From Saprospiraceae bacterium (GTDB lineage: Bacteria > Bacteroidota > Bacteroidia > Chitinophagales > Saprospiraceae), in contig JADKBV010000001.1 of the NCBI GenBank assembly GCA_016714895.1, positions 744,001-808,000 of the forward strand: a stretch of DNA of 64,000 nt, in the 5' to 3' direction. The notes beneath the pieces are model-generated. The model saw only the letters and a list, made by a program, of their open reading frames with translations. It did not search any database and had not been told where the DNA came from. Below, piece after piece: positions 43,934 through 54,050 of the stretch (its first letter is position 1; every line of letters starts with the position of its first letter). The position numbers and the translations under genes were made by a program.

Positions 43934-46900
43934 TTATTCAATTACAACGATCTTTTTATTGGTGACATTGCCTTCATCATTGCAAAACCTGAAAATATAG
44001 ATACCATTCATTCTAAACAAGTCGATCTCCATTATACTGGTATTTTTGATCTTCTTCTGCATGATCAACCTACCTGACGCATCAGTGATGTCCAAGACAC
44101 CATCAAAGGCCTCTTGAAAACGAACTTTGACTTTACCTTCCGTGGGGTTCGGGAATACAGAAATATCCTCTTGACCCCTTTTTTGGCTATTTCTTAACTC
44201 CGCATCGCAACCATCAAAGACATCAAAATACGTCACTGAATACGTATTGGTCATGGCGCGCGCCAGATGGATGACATCACCATACAGATCAGAACATTCC
44301 CTGCTCAGCGATGTCAACACACCTCTATCTGCTGTAGCTATCGAATCAGTTTTGATATATTCCATATAGATACGGTACAGATCTATCCATTTTTGCACCA
44401 AGGTGTCTGAACAAACGAGCAAATCCAGCTCGTTTTGCAAGCTATCTAATACGGTTTTTTCGCGATTTGTTGTGTCCAGGATTTTCTCATGCCAATATTC
44501 CACCTCAGATCGCAGGTCATCAGCAATTAAAAAACGATTTAAAGATGATGTATCCTGAACATACTGGTCTTGAATATCTTTTATCCCATTTCCAGTAAAG
44601 TGATAATCTCCCAGACTGTCCACAGCTACTGCTACATCAACCAAAGTCGGAATTCCGCACAATGACAAGTAAGTGCTGTCTGTTTGGATACAATTCGGGA
44701 AAATTAGATTTTTACGTTTTTTCAGATACTTGATAAGGTGTATCATTTTTACTTTAAACTGGTTAGGCCTTTCATCCGCTATTGACTTCAAATATTCGAA
44801 ATACGAACAAATGCCTGTCGGATTGTTGCCGTTGAACGGAGTCCAGGAGGGGCCACCTTCCGGATCACATTCGGAATATACTTCTTCACTTTCATTAAAA
44901 AACCAATCACTGGACGGCACAACATCTGATGGCATAAAAAAGGTAATGCTGGTATTTACAAAAAATCGGGATTCAAAAATTTCATCAGAATTTAGTTCAT
45001 CGGCTCTTGCTTTACCCCCATAAAACTGGTTACCTTGATGCAACTGTGTTCCTACCGCTGACCTGATGGCAAGATCCGTGACATCATCCATAGTGTTTGA
45101 CTGAATGTTTTGTATTTCGGAATTATAGTATACTCCAAGCCCTTCTTTGCCGTTTATGGTCACATTACAATGGTATGTATTAAAAGAAGAGTTTTGAGCG
45201 AGGATACCGGTAGTGTTGGCAACTCCAAAAGCATTATTGAGTTCTATTGTTTCTTCCGAACTACCCATAGACCGTATAGCCGCAGTCCTCGTAGAAATGG
45301 AAGAAAAATGGTCAATTTGATTATTATGAATTCGACTATCGCTTGACCCCACTGTTTCTACACCAAATGAAGACTGATTAATATCAAGATAGTTTTCTCC
45401 AATCGTGCAATTAGAGCTGGAATTTAATTTCACGCCCCCTCCATATTGATTATTGGTTCCAAAAATATTAATTATATTGAAAGAAACCGTTGTAAATGGT
45501 GATTGCCAAAGGTTCACTCCGACATCCGTCGCCTCTATATTGTGGTTACCAGATATGGTGGAATTTCCACTCAAAAATAAATTTATTGCTATTTTACCTT
45601 TGGGATTCTGATATTGAGCGAATTGGTTTTGATTAATCATTAAATATGGAGACCATCCTCCTATAATACCAAATTCTTTATACCCAAAATAACAATTGGT
45701 TATCATTGAACCAGGGCAAAAATATAATAGTGCACCATAATCGGCGTTTTCTATACTTAAGTCATTTAAAATTAAACTTCTGGAGATGGATGCAACAACA
45801 TATTGAACATTGTTTATTTCACCACCATCAATTGTAAACATATTATTTTGTCCATTATTATTAGAAATATCAAATGCTTTGCTCACATTAAGTATTTTAA
45901 TTCTTTTAACGTTAGAAACAATAACATTTTTTTCTAATTTTATTCCTGAACCAAAAGTCTTACCAAGACCATAAACTATGATTACATCTATATCAATTTT
46001 GGCGTTTTCCATCGCATGGACAGCGGTATAAGCACTATAAAAATAAGCTTCTCTTATAATAAGTTCGCCACCATTTTCGACTTTTACACCCGCCCAAAAA
46101 GTAGCAATACTGCACTTATTTAGCATACAAGACTGTCCTTCAAGGATCAATTTACCTCCTGATTGAACAATAATTGCTTTATTCTGAGCAAACTCCAAAT
46201 ATGAATTGATAGTTAATGTAACACCTGATTGAACGATTATGTTACCTGTTGAAACCATTGGTATATTAAAGGTGGTATTCTCAGTTAAATATGAATCAGC
46301 CCCTGGGGATGAACAGCATTCGCGTGGAATAGATATTAAAACCTGTGATGAAGCACTATAACAATTTTGGCTTTCATCATAAAAATACGCAAAATAAGTA
46401 CCATTTTGAGAAACTACCGGGTTAATTATAGGATTTAATCCATTTGCCGGATCATCATCAGTGCTCCAAATCAACTCAGAATTTGCTGGTCTTACTCCGT
46501 TAAACAAAGAATTCAAATTTATACCTATAAATGGGCATTGAACTTCAATAAAATTATTTGAAAGTTGTGGAGGATTTTGCCCTGAAATACAACAACCTTC
46601 TGGAGTATCATGAAATATTTCTGGCCATGCCAGAGCATGCATCCGAACTATCTGGCCTTGGGTAAAAGCATTTCTGCATATCCCAGGTGCATAACTCATA
46701 TGATTATTCGTCAAAGGATTATATTCATCATTGTAGTTACATTCTTTATATCCTGTCCATACACAATTATTCATCCAAAGTCCATTAAGTTTTGGGTCAG
46801 GTGGAGTATCTTCGACATAATCACCTTCTGTTGGATTTCCTCCTGGAAATGGAGTAAAATCACAGTTTGTTCCGGATTCGTTACAGGTCCCATGATGGGT

Positions 46901-47452
46901 ATGAAAAAGCCCAAGAGAATGTCCCATCTCATGAGCTAGAACGTTTGTCAAGGCAATTGGCATAGTCCCACCATTACCAACTGTACCGCCGACTAAAAAT
47001 TCTCCACCTGGAATTTTCGATACAATTCCTCCAATTTCTGGAATACCGTGATTATCAGGTTTTACATGTATATCTATGCCATCACCATGCTCATTACCTG
47101 AAAAAAAGAAATCACAATGATCATTAGAAAGCATTAAAGTTGTATTATTGACCCATCTTACCTCACATTCATTAAAATAAAAACTTATTTCAGTTCCGTC
47201 AAAATCATCATTGAGAATGTCAATCATTTGATTTAATCTTGTTAAGTTCACCCCTTCTCCACCTGCATCATTTCGATAGACATGAAAATAAATTTTTACT
47301 AACCTAGATTCAATGCTTCTTCCTCCTAAAATTGGGAAAAATTGTAATGCTGTTGAATCATACGGTATATTATGAGTACAAAATTCTTGTCCATCTAATC
47401 TACATGTTATGCATAACATAACAATGCAAATAACTAGTTTAATTAAATTCAT
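43934..47452 (-). CDS. pappalysin-like (M43) metalloprotease, beta-helix, T9SS
   Basis: The 1172-residue protein opens with a signal peptide (LVICIVMLCITCRLDG). The catalytic domain has the zinc motif HEMGHSLGLFH near residue 174 and a Met-turn in NNHMSYAPGICRNAFTQGQ. Both fit the M43 pappalysin family. An Ig-like segment follows. A right-handed beta-helix region (about 390-800) shows repeated short N-rich strands (NNQIDHFSS, NNAFGVANTTG, HCNVTINGKEG). The last about 80 residues are a T9SS sorting domain (ISVFPNPTEGKVKV, MNGIYIFRF). It is probably a secreted or surface endopeptidase. Confidence 0.85.
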   Translation of the reverse strand: MNLIKLVICIVMLCITCRLDGQEFCTHNIPYDSTALQFFPILGGRSIESRLVKIYFHVYRNDAGGEGVNLTRLNQMIDILNDDFDGTEISFYFNECEVRWVNNTTLMLSNDHCDFFFSGNEHGDGIDIHVKPDNHGIPEIGGIVSKIPGGEFLVGGTVGNGGTMPIALTNVLAHEMGHSLGLFHTHHGTCNESGTNCDFTPFPGGNPTEGDYVEDTPPDPKLNGLWMNNCVWTGYKECNYNDEYNPLTNNHMSYAPGICRNAFTQGQIVRMHALAWPEIFHDTPEGCCISGQNPPQLSNNFIEVQCPFIGINLNSLFNGVRPANSELIWSTDDDPANGLNPIINPVVSQNGTYFAYFYDESQNCYSASSQVLISIPRECCSSPGADSYLTENTTFNIPMVSTGNIIVQSGVTLTINSYLEFAQNKAIIVQSGGKLILEGQSCMLNKCSIATFWAGVKVENGGELIIREAYFYSAYTAVHAMENAKIDIDVIIVYGLGKTFGSGIKLEKNVIVSNVKRIKILNVSKAFDISNNNGQNNMFTIDGGEINNVQYVVASISRSLILNDLSIENADYGALLYFCPGSMITNCYFGYKEFGIIGGWSPYLMINQNQFAQYQNPKGKIAINLFLSGNSTISGNHNIEATDVGVNLWQSPFTTVSFNIINIFGTNNQYGGGVKLNSSSNCTIGENYLDINQSSFGVETVGSSDSRIHNNQIDHFSSISTRTAAIRSMGSSEETIELNNAFGVANTTGILAQNSSFNTYHCNVTINGKEGLGVYYNSEIQNIQSNTMDDVTDLAIRSAVGTQLHQGNQFYGGKARADELNSDEIFESRFFVNTSITFFMPSDVVPSSDWFFNESEEVYSECDPEGGPSWTPFNGNNPTGICSYFEYLKSIADERPNQFKVKMIHLIKYLKKRKNLIFPNCIQTDSTYLSLCGIPTLVDVAVAVDSLGDYHFTGNGIKDIQDQYVQDTSSLNRFLIADDLRSEVEYWHEKILDTTNREKTVLDSLQNELDLLVCSDTLVQKWIDLYRIYMEYIKTDSIATADRGVLTSLSRECSDLYGDVIHLARAMTNTYSVTYFDVFDGCDAELRNSQKRGQEDISVFPNPTEGKVKVRFQEAFDGVLDITDASGRLIMQKKIKNTSIMEIDLFRMNGIYIFRFCNDEGNVTNKKIVVIE

Positions 47453-48266
47453 TTATAAAAAAATTAATAAATTCCTCCCCTTCTTTATCAACGGCATGAG
47501 GGAAATATCCGTTGCAGGAGTATAATAAAATGTCAGAAAGATTCCATACCTTTGACCCCGTATCCCCACGATACGAGAGGGTCTGTATGCCCATAACGGG
47601 TTTAAGCAGGCTCTCTTTTATTTTATAAAACTCACTGCATTAAAAAAAAAAAACGTAAAAAGAAAATAGCCCCAACCCCTTTTGAATCATTATAACCCTA
47701 AGCGTCTGTCTTGATTTTGTCCGCCCCTGTCAGATTTGTTTCCATGAATTAAAAAGCACCTGTCCATCGTTCTTTTTCTGTTTTAATTTTTACATATTGC
47801 AAATATATATTGTGAAGTTGAAAAAAAAAAAAAACAAGATTAATTTTACTTTTTTTAAAAAAAATGTCTTGGAAAAGACAATATTTTATACACTAAAGAA
47901 CAAAATACGGCTTAATCAATAATATCTTAATTTAATTTGGCAAAATATAGTTTATTTTTAAGGGGGTGATGTATGTAGCATTGTGATTATTGCAAAATTG
48001 ACATTTGATTGAGTATACCAATTACCCCAAAGTGTCTCAAAAAGTCAGAAGTGAATCAGATTATATTCAAAATTTTATTTTATAAAAATACTGATCTGAA
48101 TGCCAGATAGCGCCGATCAAAAAACCGCATTACATTTCCCCGCAACCATAGTACTCATAAATATGATAAAACTAATCTATCTGAAAGGTTATCATATTCC
48201 AAACGCAAACATTTTACCCGTAACGACGTTTCGTCCCCGTAGTTATACAATCCATAAAACTAAATC
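47453..48266. other. 814-bp AT-rich non-coding stretch
   Basis: No gene is supported. TACCTTTG at 47547-47554 is followed by a CGTAT/ATACG hairpin (47559-47575) and a short G+C-richer run to about 47625, which could be a small RNA. A diverged piece of the MITE-like repeat lies at 48036-48062. Long A and T runs fill the rest. Open frames here are chance. Confidence 0.5.
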
Positions 48267-49331
48267 ATGTCAATCACTCCATCAAAAAATAAAACAGTTT
48301 TACTCACAGGCGTAAGCGGATATATCGGCAAACATGTGGCCCTGCAGCTATTAAACCAGGGATACAATGTGCGCGCATCAGTCCGAAACCTCCAAAAAAC
48401 TGAAGAAGTGCGCAAAGCGATTTTGCCCCATCTCTCCGATGCTTCCCAATTGGACACCCGACTCACCTTTGTGGAGCTCGATCTCGAAAAAGACGCCGGA
48501 TGGACAGAAGCCCTCACCGGCATGGATGTTTTGATGCATACAGCATCGCCTTTCCCCATTGCGTCCCCAAAAGATGAAAATATATTGATCAAACCCGCAG
48601 TGGAAGGAACGTTAAGGGCTTTAAAAGCGGCTCACAAGGCGGGTGTAAAAAGGGTAATTCTGACATCATCTATAGCAGCTATCTATGGCACCGAACTGCC
48701 GGAAGGAAAATCTGCCTTTGACGAATCTATATGGACAGATATCAACCATCCCGTTGGCAAAGGTGCTTATGTAAAATCCAAAACCCTGGCAGAAAAAGCA
48801 GCCTGGGACTATATTAAAAATGAAGCACCCGAAATGGAATTAACAGTGATCAATCCTGCCCTGGTTTTGGGCGCCCCTCTGGACCATCAGTTCGGCTCTT
48901 CAGTATCCTTGGTTCAGCGAATCCTGGCAGGTTCAGACCCAATGTTGCCCGACTTACAAATGTTTATCGTCGATGTAAAAGATGTGGCAAAAATGCACGT
49001 TAACGCCATAGAAGAAAAAAACTCCATAGGTCAAAGAGTTCTCGGATTTTCAGAACCCATGACCTTTGTAGACATCGCAAAATTATTAAAAACAACTTAC
49101 CCGGAATTCAAGGTAAAAACGACAAAAGCACCTTCGTTTCTGATCAGGCTTCTTGCTTTATTTAATGATGAAATTAAAGTAATTCTGCCTCTTCTTGGTG
49201 ACAGGACACCAGCCAACAATGCCAAAGCAAAATCGTTGCTGCATATCAACTTCACACCAGCAACAGCGTCTGTAAAAGATACAGCTGATTACCTGATCAA
49301 AAATGGATTTGCCGGTAAAAATGTAAAATAG
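48267..49331 (+). CDS. extended SDR reductase (dihydroflavonol-4-reductase-like)
   Basis: The 354-residue protein has the extended-SDR cofactor loop LLTGVSGYIGKHVALQLL. An Arg in RASVRNLQK suggests NADPH preference. Catalytic Ser lies in VILTSSIAAIYG and the Tyr-x3-Lys pair in AYVKSK. The INPALVLGAPLDHQFGSS loop follows. This is the dihydroflavonol reductase/aldehyde reductase branch, which reduces aldehydes or ketones. The actual substrate is unknown. The gene stands alone and converges on the TonB receptor gene. Confidence 0.85.
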   Translation: MSITPSKNKTVLLTGVSGYIGKHVALQLLNQGYNVRASVRNLQKTEEVRKAILPHLSDASQLDTRLTFVELDLEKDAGWTEALTGMDVLMHTASPFPIASPKDENILIKPAVEGTLRALKAAHKAGVKRVILTSSIAAIYGTELPEGKSAFDESIWTDINHPVGKGAYVKSKTLAEKAAWDYIKNEAPEMELTVINPALVLGAPLDHQFGSSVSLVQRILAGSDPMLPDLQMFIVDVKDVAKMHVNAIEEKNSIGQRVLGFSEPMTFVDIAKLLKTTYPEFKVKTTKAPSFLIRLLALFNDEIKVILPLLGDRTPANNAKAKSLLHINFTPATASVKDTADYLIKNGFAGKNVK

Positions 49332-49361
49332 GGTTTGTTGTTAAGGTCAGAAAAAAGTTCG

Positions 49362-49392
49362 ATACAAAACATTTTTTGACAAGGTTTTGTAT
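49362..49392. terminator. hairpin between convergent genes
   Basis: ATACAAAAC (49362-49370) and GTTTTGTAT (49384-49392) form a 9-bp AT-rich stem. The T run is in the loop, not after the stem, so it is a weak terminator candidate. Confidence 0.4.
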
Positions 49393-49439
49393 TATCCACG
49401 CAACCAAAAACAACGATATTTTATACGTATTGGATTTTT

Positions 49440-51677
49440 TTATAAAACCCACTCAAGACGGACTCCAATATTCCTCGGTGCTTCTATTAAAGCAGGCCGC
49501 AATGAATATTCGTCATTCAATATATTATTTGCCAATAATGTCACTTCCATTTTTTTCAAAAATGTATATGAAATCCTGGCGTCCAACAGGTAATTCCCCT
49601 TATTATATATCGACCGGTAACTACCGATACCAAAAACATCCGCATCGATAGGTGGAACTTTTTCAAAAGCACGGTCAATATTAACCACATGACTGGCCCT
49701 TTGAAAGGATATCCCGATTTTGGCTTTGTTGTACCTGCCTTCGACATCGGCTTTAATCTGATGTCTTGAACGGTATTTTAATACATTCTGATCAGTAGAC
49801 ACACTATTTCTGATATCTTCCCGGGTATCAAAATCTTTGTATATCGGATCAATAAAGGTATATCCCAAAATGGAAACAACTTCAACTTTTCCGAAATTAG
49901 CCTGTCCGGTAAAAGATGTTTCAAATCCTGTTATTCTGATATTGCCGATATTCTGCGGTTGAAAACCCAGGGTCGGAGGTGCTACAAAGGTAAATTCTAT
50001 CATATCCTGATATTCCGACCGAAACAAAGCCACATCGAAAAACCCTTTAAATGCTCCCGGAATCCCTTGTTTTAAACCGATTTCATAAGACCATCCCGTT
50101 TCCGGACGAAGGTTGGGATTTGAAAAAATAGAAAAAGACCCAAAAGTGGTGGTGACAAATCTTTCTGTCAGGGTCGGATACCGATACCCTTGTCCCCAGG
50201 ATGTCCTTAGAAAAGTATATTCGGCCGCCTGATATTGCAAACCGAACCGGCTGATGATGGCGTCATCCGTACTTTTACCATCCGGTATGATGACACCCAT
50301 AAAGTTTTCGGGACTGGACTGTGAAACATATTCGTACCGGACACCGGCAGAAAAAAAGAGTTTTTTGAACCACTTTTTTTCTACCTGAACATATCCTGCA
50401 AACGATGTTCCTGTAAAAGTGGTATCCCCCAATAGCTGAGAATTGGTTTTATTATGCATACCTACCACTCCGGCCGTAGTCACCAGATCCCATTTATCCA
50501 GTTTATTCTGAAACTGATATTCTCCGTAATTATTTACCGATTGATTGGATTGATTGCTGTCATTGTTATTGTCGATAAAATTAACCCGCCACATCAGTTT
50601 GTGTTTGTTATTTTTTTTATCAAAATACGTGACCGCCGGGTCAATATACAATCGGGAAGAATTTCTGTTGGTCTCCGTTGTTGGCAAAAACTGCATGGCC
50701 CCGGAACCACTGTTTTTCCAGAGGAAAAATGCTGAACTTTCGCTTATATTGGCATTAACTGCAAGGTCAATATGCAATCTGTCGTGAACTCTGTAACGGA
50801 CACTTGAAAATATCCGCCCCCTGTTCTCATCGGTATGTTGCAAAAAACCTTTTTGCTGATTAATAAAACCACTGGCGATGAGATCCCATTTTTTCCATTT
50901 GTGTTTGTGGAGGATGCTGGCATTAGCCTGATATCTGGTATCTGTCCACCACTTTTTGTCTTTGTCTTTGGGGGTAAGGTATTGTGTATATGAAGTCATT
51001 ACCCTGGTCTCCGGCTCACTGGTAGCATAAGCTGTACGGAAATTGACAATGCCGTTAAGGGCGGCAGAACCGTACAATGATGAAGCGGCTCCTTTGACCA
51101 CCTCAATCTGAGCAAGACTTTCGATAGGAATGTCATTCCAGTTTGGAAAACCTGCATCCATCTGAAGGGCCGGAATATCATTGAGCAACATCATCACCCT
51201 GCTGCCTGCTCCATAAGAATATCCTGATCCTCCTCTGATGTTTGCCTGCCCATCCAGTATCTGAACTCCGGGAACCTTATTCAGGATAGCACTTGATGAA
51301 GATACGTTGCTGGATCGAAGTAAGTCTGGCTGAATGACGTCAATGGAAACAGTGGATTCAGTGATATTTCTTTCAAACTTTGAACCCGTCACGGTGACCA
51401 TATCGAGAATGGTTTTGCTTGGTATCAAAGTAATAATATACGGATCTTTGGAAGGAGCTGTCCAAATTTTGGTTTGAGATTCATAACCGATATATGAAAC
51501 CTGAACAGTAAGCGGAAAGGTCACTTTGGTTCGCACCAAACCCTCCACATCAGTAATCAGAAAATTGGTATTGATGTCCACATTTGCCCCGATCAAAGGT
51601 TCTCCGTTGGTTGCATCTGTGACCTTTATTTTGACGATGGTATTTTGAGCAAAAAGAGTTTCTGATGAAAAAAACAA
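49440..51677 (-). CDS. TonB-dependent outer-membrane receptor
   Basis: This 745-residue frame has a carboxypeptidase-like N-terminal domain (KVTDATNGEPLIGANVDINTN and VSYIGYES). A plug follows (ILNKVPGVQILDGQANIRGGSG, IEVVKGAASSLYGSAALNGIVN), then a long beta-barrel ending RNIGVRLEWVL. Such receptors import iron chelates, vitamins or oligosaccharides using TonB energy. No SusD partner is adjacent, so a siderophore or cobalamin-type ligand is as likely as a glycan. The frame opens only at a TTG with half a signal peptide. The rest lies in another frame upstream (see 51668-51727). Confidence 0.88.
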   Translation of the reverse strand: MFFSSETLFAQNTIVKIKVTDATNGEPLIGANVDINTNFLITDVEGLVRTKVTFPLTVQVSYIGYESQTKIWTAPSKDPYIITLIPSKTILDMVTVTGSKFERNITESTVSIDVIQPDLLRSSNVSSSSAILNKVPGVQILDGQANIRGGSGYSYGAGSRVMMLLNDIPALQMDAGFPNWNDIPIESLAQIEVVKGAASSLYGSAALNGIVNFRTAYATSEPETRVMTSYTQYLTPKDKDKKWWTDTRYQANASILHKHKWKKWDLIASGFINQQKGFLQHTDENRGRIFSSVRYRVHDRLHIDLAVNANISESSAFFLWKNSGSGAMQFLPTTETNRNSSRLYIDPAVTYFDKKNNKHKLMWRVNFIDNNNDSNQSNQSVNNYGEYQFQNKLDKWDLVTTAGVVGMHNKTNSQLLGDTTFTGTSFAGYVQVEKKWFKKLFFSAGVRYEYVSQSSPENFMGVIIPDGKSTDDAIISRFGLQYQAAEYTFLRTSWGQGYRYPTLTERFVTTTFGSFSIFSNPNLRPETGWSYEIGLKQGIPGAFKGFFDVALFRSEYQDMIEFTFVAPPTLGFQPQNIGNIRITGFETSFTGQANFGKVEVVSILGYTFIDPIYKDFDTREDIRNSVSTDQNVLKYRSRHQIKADVEGRYNKAKIGISFQRASHVVNIDRAFEKVPPIDADVFGIGSYRSIYNKGNYLLDARISYTFLKKMEVTLLANNILNDEYSLRPALIEAPRNIGVRLEWVL

Positions 51678-51727
51678 CTGCTACTTATGCATAAAAAAGT
51701 CATAAATAACCTGAAAAAAACTTTCAT
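51668..51727 (-). other. out-of-frame signal peptide start of the TonB receptor
   Basis: An ATG complementary to 51725-51727 opens MKVFFRLFMTFLCIS, a signal-peptide start. In the present sequence it runs out of phase with the receptor at a run of seven A (51668-51674). Adding one A would join it to FFSSETLFAQ and the receptor body. The sequence thus shows either a slipped homopolymer error or a phase-variable switch. Confidence 0.7.
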
Positions 51728-51810
51728 ATATGGGATTTTGACCAAAGTTAATAAATTATTAATTTATCATACAAACTTAATAGAAATAATTTTAAAACAA
51801 ATCCTTCGCT

Positions 51811-52545
51811 TTATGTCGCGGTACTTTGAATGGTACTGATGATGTGATCCAGGGACAAAGCATCGCCTACCGAATAACTGCCTATACTTTCTCTCCGAAG
51901 GGATGACAGATAAGCTCCGCATCCGACAAACTGTCCGATATCATGAGCAAGGGATCTGATATATGTGCCTTTGCTGCAATGTGCTTCAAAAGTCAATATA
52001 TTATTTTCTTGTAATTCTAATTTCAAATCAAAAATACTTACGGGTCGTTTTTTCATGTCAACTTCCTCTCCTCTTCGGGCCAGTTGATATGCTTTGGCAC
52101 CATCCATCTTGATAGCTGAATAAATAGGTGGGGTTTGCATCAGATCTCCGGTAAATGAAGAGATGATATCCTCAAGTTTTTGTCTATCTATCTCAGGAAC
52201 CTGTTTAAAATTTTCAGGAGTCGACTCGCCGTCATAGGTAGGTGTCGTCGCTCCGAGTTGTATGGTACCTGTATATACTTTGGATTGGCTTTGCAGCGTA
52301 TCAATGGTTTTGGTGTAAGGACCGATACAGACCAGCAAGAGTCCGGAAGCCAATGGATCAAGTGTGCCAGCATGACCTACTTTTACTTTTTTGACTTTGT
52401 AGGTGTGACGTACGGCAAATCTGATTTTGTTGACCACATCAAATGAAGTCCAGGTCAATGGTTTGTCTACCAAAACAAGGCAACCGGAAGGTAATGGTTG
52501 TTGCGGAACAGGATTAGTCCGGCAAAAAATATGATCAGGAACCAT
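51811..52545 (-). CDS. truB: tRNA pseudouridine(55) synthase
   Basis: TruB makes pseudouridine 55 in the T-arm of tRNA. I take the ATG at 52545, which gives 244 residues; a longer start at 52575 is possible but overlaps further into uppP. DKPLTWTSFDVVNKIR opens the family domain. The catalytic Asp is in VGHAGTLDPLASGLL. QTPPIYSAIKMDGAKAYQLAR and SKGTYIRSLAHDIG are also conserved. It overlaps the end of uppP by 11 bp. Confidence 0.93.
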   Translation of the reverse strand: MVPDHIFCRTNPVPQQPLPSGCLVLVDKPLTWTSFDVVNKIRFAVRHTYKVKKVKVGHAGTLDPLASGLLLVCIGPYTKTIDTLQSQSKVYTGTIQLGATTPTYDGESTPENFKQVPEIDRQKLEDIISSFTGDLMQTPPIYSAIKMDGAKAYQLARRGEEVDMKKRPVSIFDLKLELQENNILTFEAHCSKGTYIRSLAHDIGQFVGCGAYLSSLRRESIGSYSVGDALSLDHIISTIQSTAT

Positions 52546-53341
52546 ATACGGTCGAAAAAATAATACCTGCCACACCGACTATAAAACAATAGATGGCAAA
52601 ATAACTTAATTTACTTTGTTTGACGATTTTAATCATCCAACTGCAAGCGAAAAAACCGGTAATAAAGGCTGCTATACCTCCGGCCAGTAAGGGAACCAGA
52701 TTGGGTGCGTTGCCCGTAAGATTTCCATCAAGAATATCTTTTGCCATTTTTCCAAAAATGAGCGGAATGACCATCAAAAAAGAAAAACGTGCCGCTTGTT
52801 CCCGACTTACCCCAAGATACAACGCCGTGGAAATGGTCGCTCCCGACCGACTGATACCAGGCAAAATAGCGATAGCCTGACTGACCCCGATGATGAAGGC
52901 GCTGACAATATTAAGATCTCCTGTTTGTTTTGGTGCTTTATACGTAAACCATAACAATGTAGCAGTGACCAGCAGCATACAGGAAACCAATAAAATATTT
53001 TGTGAAAAAAGGGATTCAATTTGTTTTTCAAAAACCAGGCCTACAAAAACTGCCGGAATCATCGAAAGAATAATAAACCAAACAAAAGCCATATTCTTAC
53101 TATCTCCTGTTCGGGTAAAAACATTTTTAACCAGAATACCGATATCTTTTCGGAAGACTACAACAGTAGACAAAGCAGTAGCAAAATGCAGAACAACCGT
53201 CATCAGCAGACTTTCTTCCGGTACTGCATCTGACCCTAGAAAAAATTTACCTAATTCGAGATGGCCGCTGCTGCTTACCGGTAAAAACTCCGTGAGACCC
53301 TGGATAATACCCAGAATGATCGCTTCCAGAATGTCATGCAT
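52535..53341 (-). CDS. uppP: undecaprenyl-diphosphatase
   Basis: UppP (BacA) removes a phosphate from undecaprenyl diphosphate, recycling the carrier lipid for cell-wall synthesis. The 268 residues form about eight membrane helices. The two signature regions are GLTEFLPVSSSGHLELG and PGISRSGATISTALYLG, with the catalytic Glu, Ser and Arg residues. It lies 6 bp after the DUF3098 gene and overlaps truB, a gene order common in Bacteroidota. Confidence 0.94.
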   Translation of the reverse strand: MHDILEAIILGIIQGLTEFLPVSSSGHLELGKFFLGSDAVPEESLLMTVVLHFATALSTVVVFRKDIGILVKNVFTRTGDSKNMAFVWFIILSMIPAVFVGLVFEKQIESLFSQNILLVSCMLLVTATLLWFTYKAPKQTGDLNIVSAFIIGVSQAIAILPGISRSGATISTALYLGVSREQAARFSFLMVIPLIFGKMAKDILDGNLTGNAPNLVPLLAGGIAAFITGFFACSWMIKIVKQSKLSYFAIYCFIVGVAGIIFSTVYGS

Positions 53342-53347
53342 GATTGA

Positions 53348-53632
53348 TTATTTTTTTACAAAAATAGCCATACCACTGACAATCAATCCGGCAATAAGCA
53401 CGATCGGCGCCAGGGTGATCCGTCTGAAAGAATAGATCAGCGATTCATCCCAGACATCAGGTGACGGCATACTTCCTCCGGACATCAGCAGGAAACCTAC
53501 AAAAATCAGAAAGATTCCGGCGATCAGGTAGATATAATTTTTTTTGCCAAATAATAATACGGCGCTGTTGTCCTGTGTCGGCGATTTAAGCGGTGCAGCT
53601 GTTTCGCCGGGTTTAACCTTATTTTGTGCCAT
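53348..53632 (-). CDS. DUF3098 membrane protein
   Basis: I start this at the ATG at 53632 rather than the TTG at 53653, giving 94 residues. A polar N-terminus leads to two membrane segments (NYIYLIAGIFLIFVGFLLM and LAPIVLIAGLIVSGMAIFV). Between them lies the conserved loop GGSMPSPDVWDESLIYSFRR, which identifies the DUF3098 family. The family sits beside ftsX, uppP and truB in many Bacteroidota. Here ftsX is absent and a repeat-bearing gap lies upstream. Function unknown, probably envelope-related. Confidence 0.8.
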   Translation of the reverse strand: MAQNKVKPGETAAPLKSPTQDNSAVLLFGKKNYIYLIAGIFLIFVGFLLMSGGSMPSPDVWDESLIYSFRRITLAPIVLIAGLIVSGMAIFVKK

Positions 53633-54050
53633 TTTTTTAATATTTTGTGGCAAAGATATACTTTTTTATTATATAATTAAAAAATGAATATATCGGCATT
53701 GTTTCAAATGAAAAAAGGATAAAAACTAAACGTGGTCAACAGAAAAAGTCAGCAATGAATCAGAATCAAAAAAGATGTAAAAAAAAGAACCAAAAATGCA
53801 TGAAATGTAATGTCATTTCTATAAAAACAAAAAACTTCAAAGCTAAAAAATTAAACATAAAATACCGACTGTTTATGTTTTATGTGTAAGTAAACACCCC
53901 TTAAGGAGAGGTAAAAAAACCAATTCATCAATCGGCAACCGATAATATTAAAAATAAAGATTTGTTTTATAATTCAAAAACCCTGATTACCTTTGTCATA
54001 CGTCCATTCCAAAATCCCTTCTTATTCATCTCCAGGTAAAACAAAATTTT
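53633..54050. other. non-coding stretch with a MITE fragment and promoter
   Basis: A fragment of the MITE-like repeat lies at 53741-53780 (GAAAAAGTCAGCAATGAATC start). TACCTTTG at 53988-53995 with TTG at 53962-53964 (23-bp spacing) is a plausible promoter for the next gene. No gene is seen. Confidence 0.5.

Noticed and set aside
48100..48315. 71-codon frame before the SDR gene
   Set aside because: Overlaps the SDR start and shows no coding pattern.
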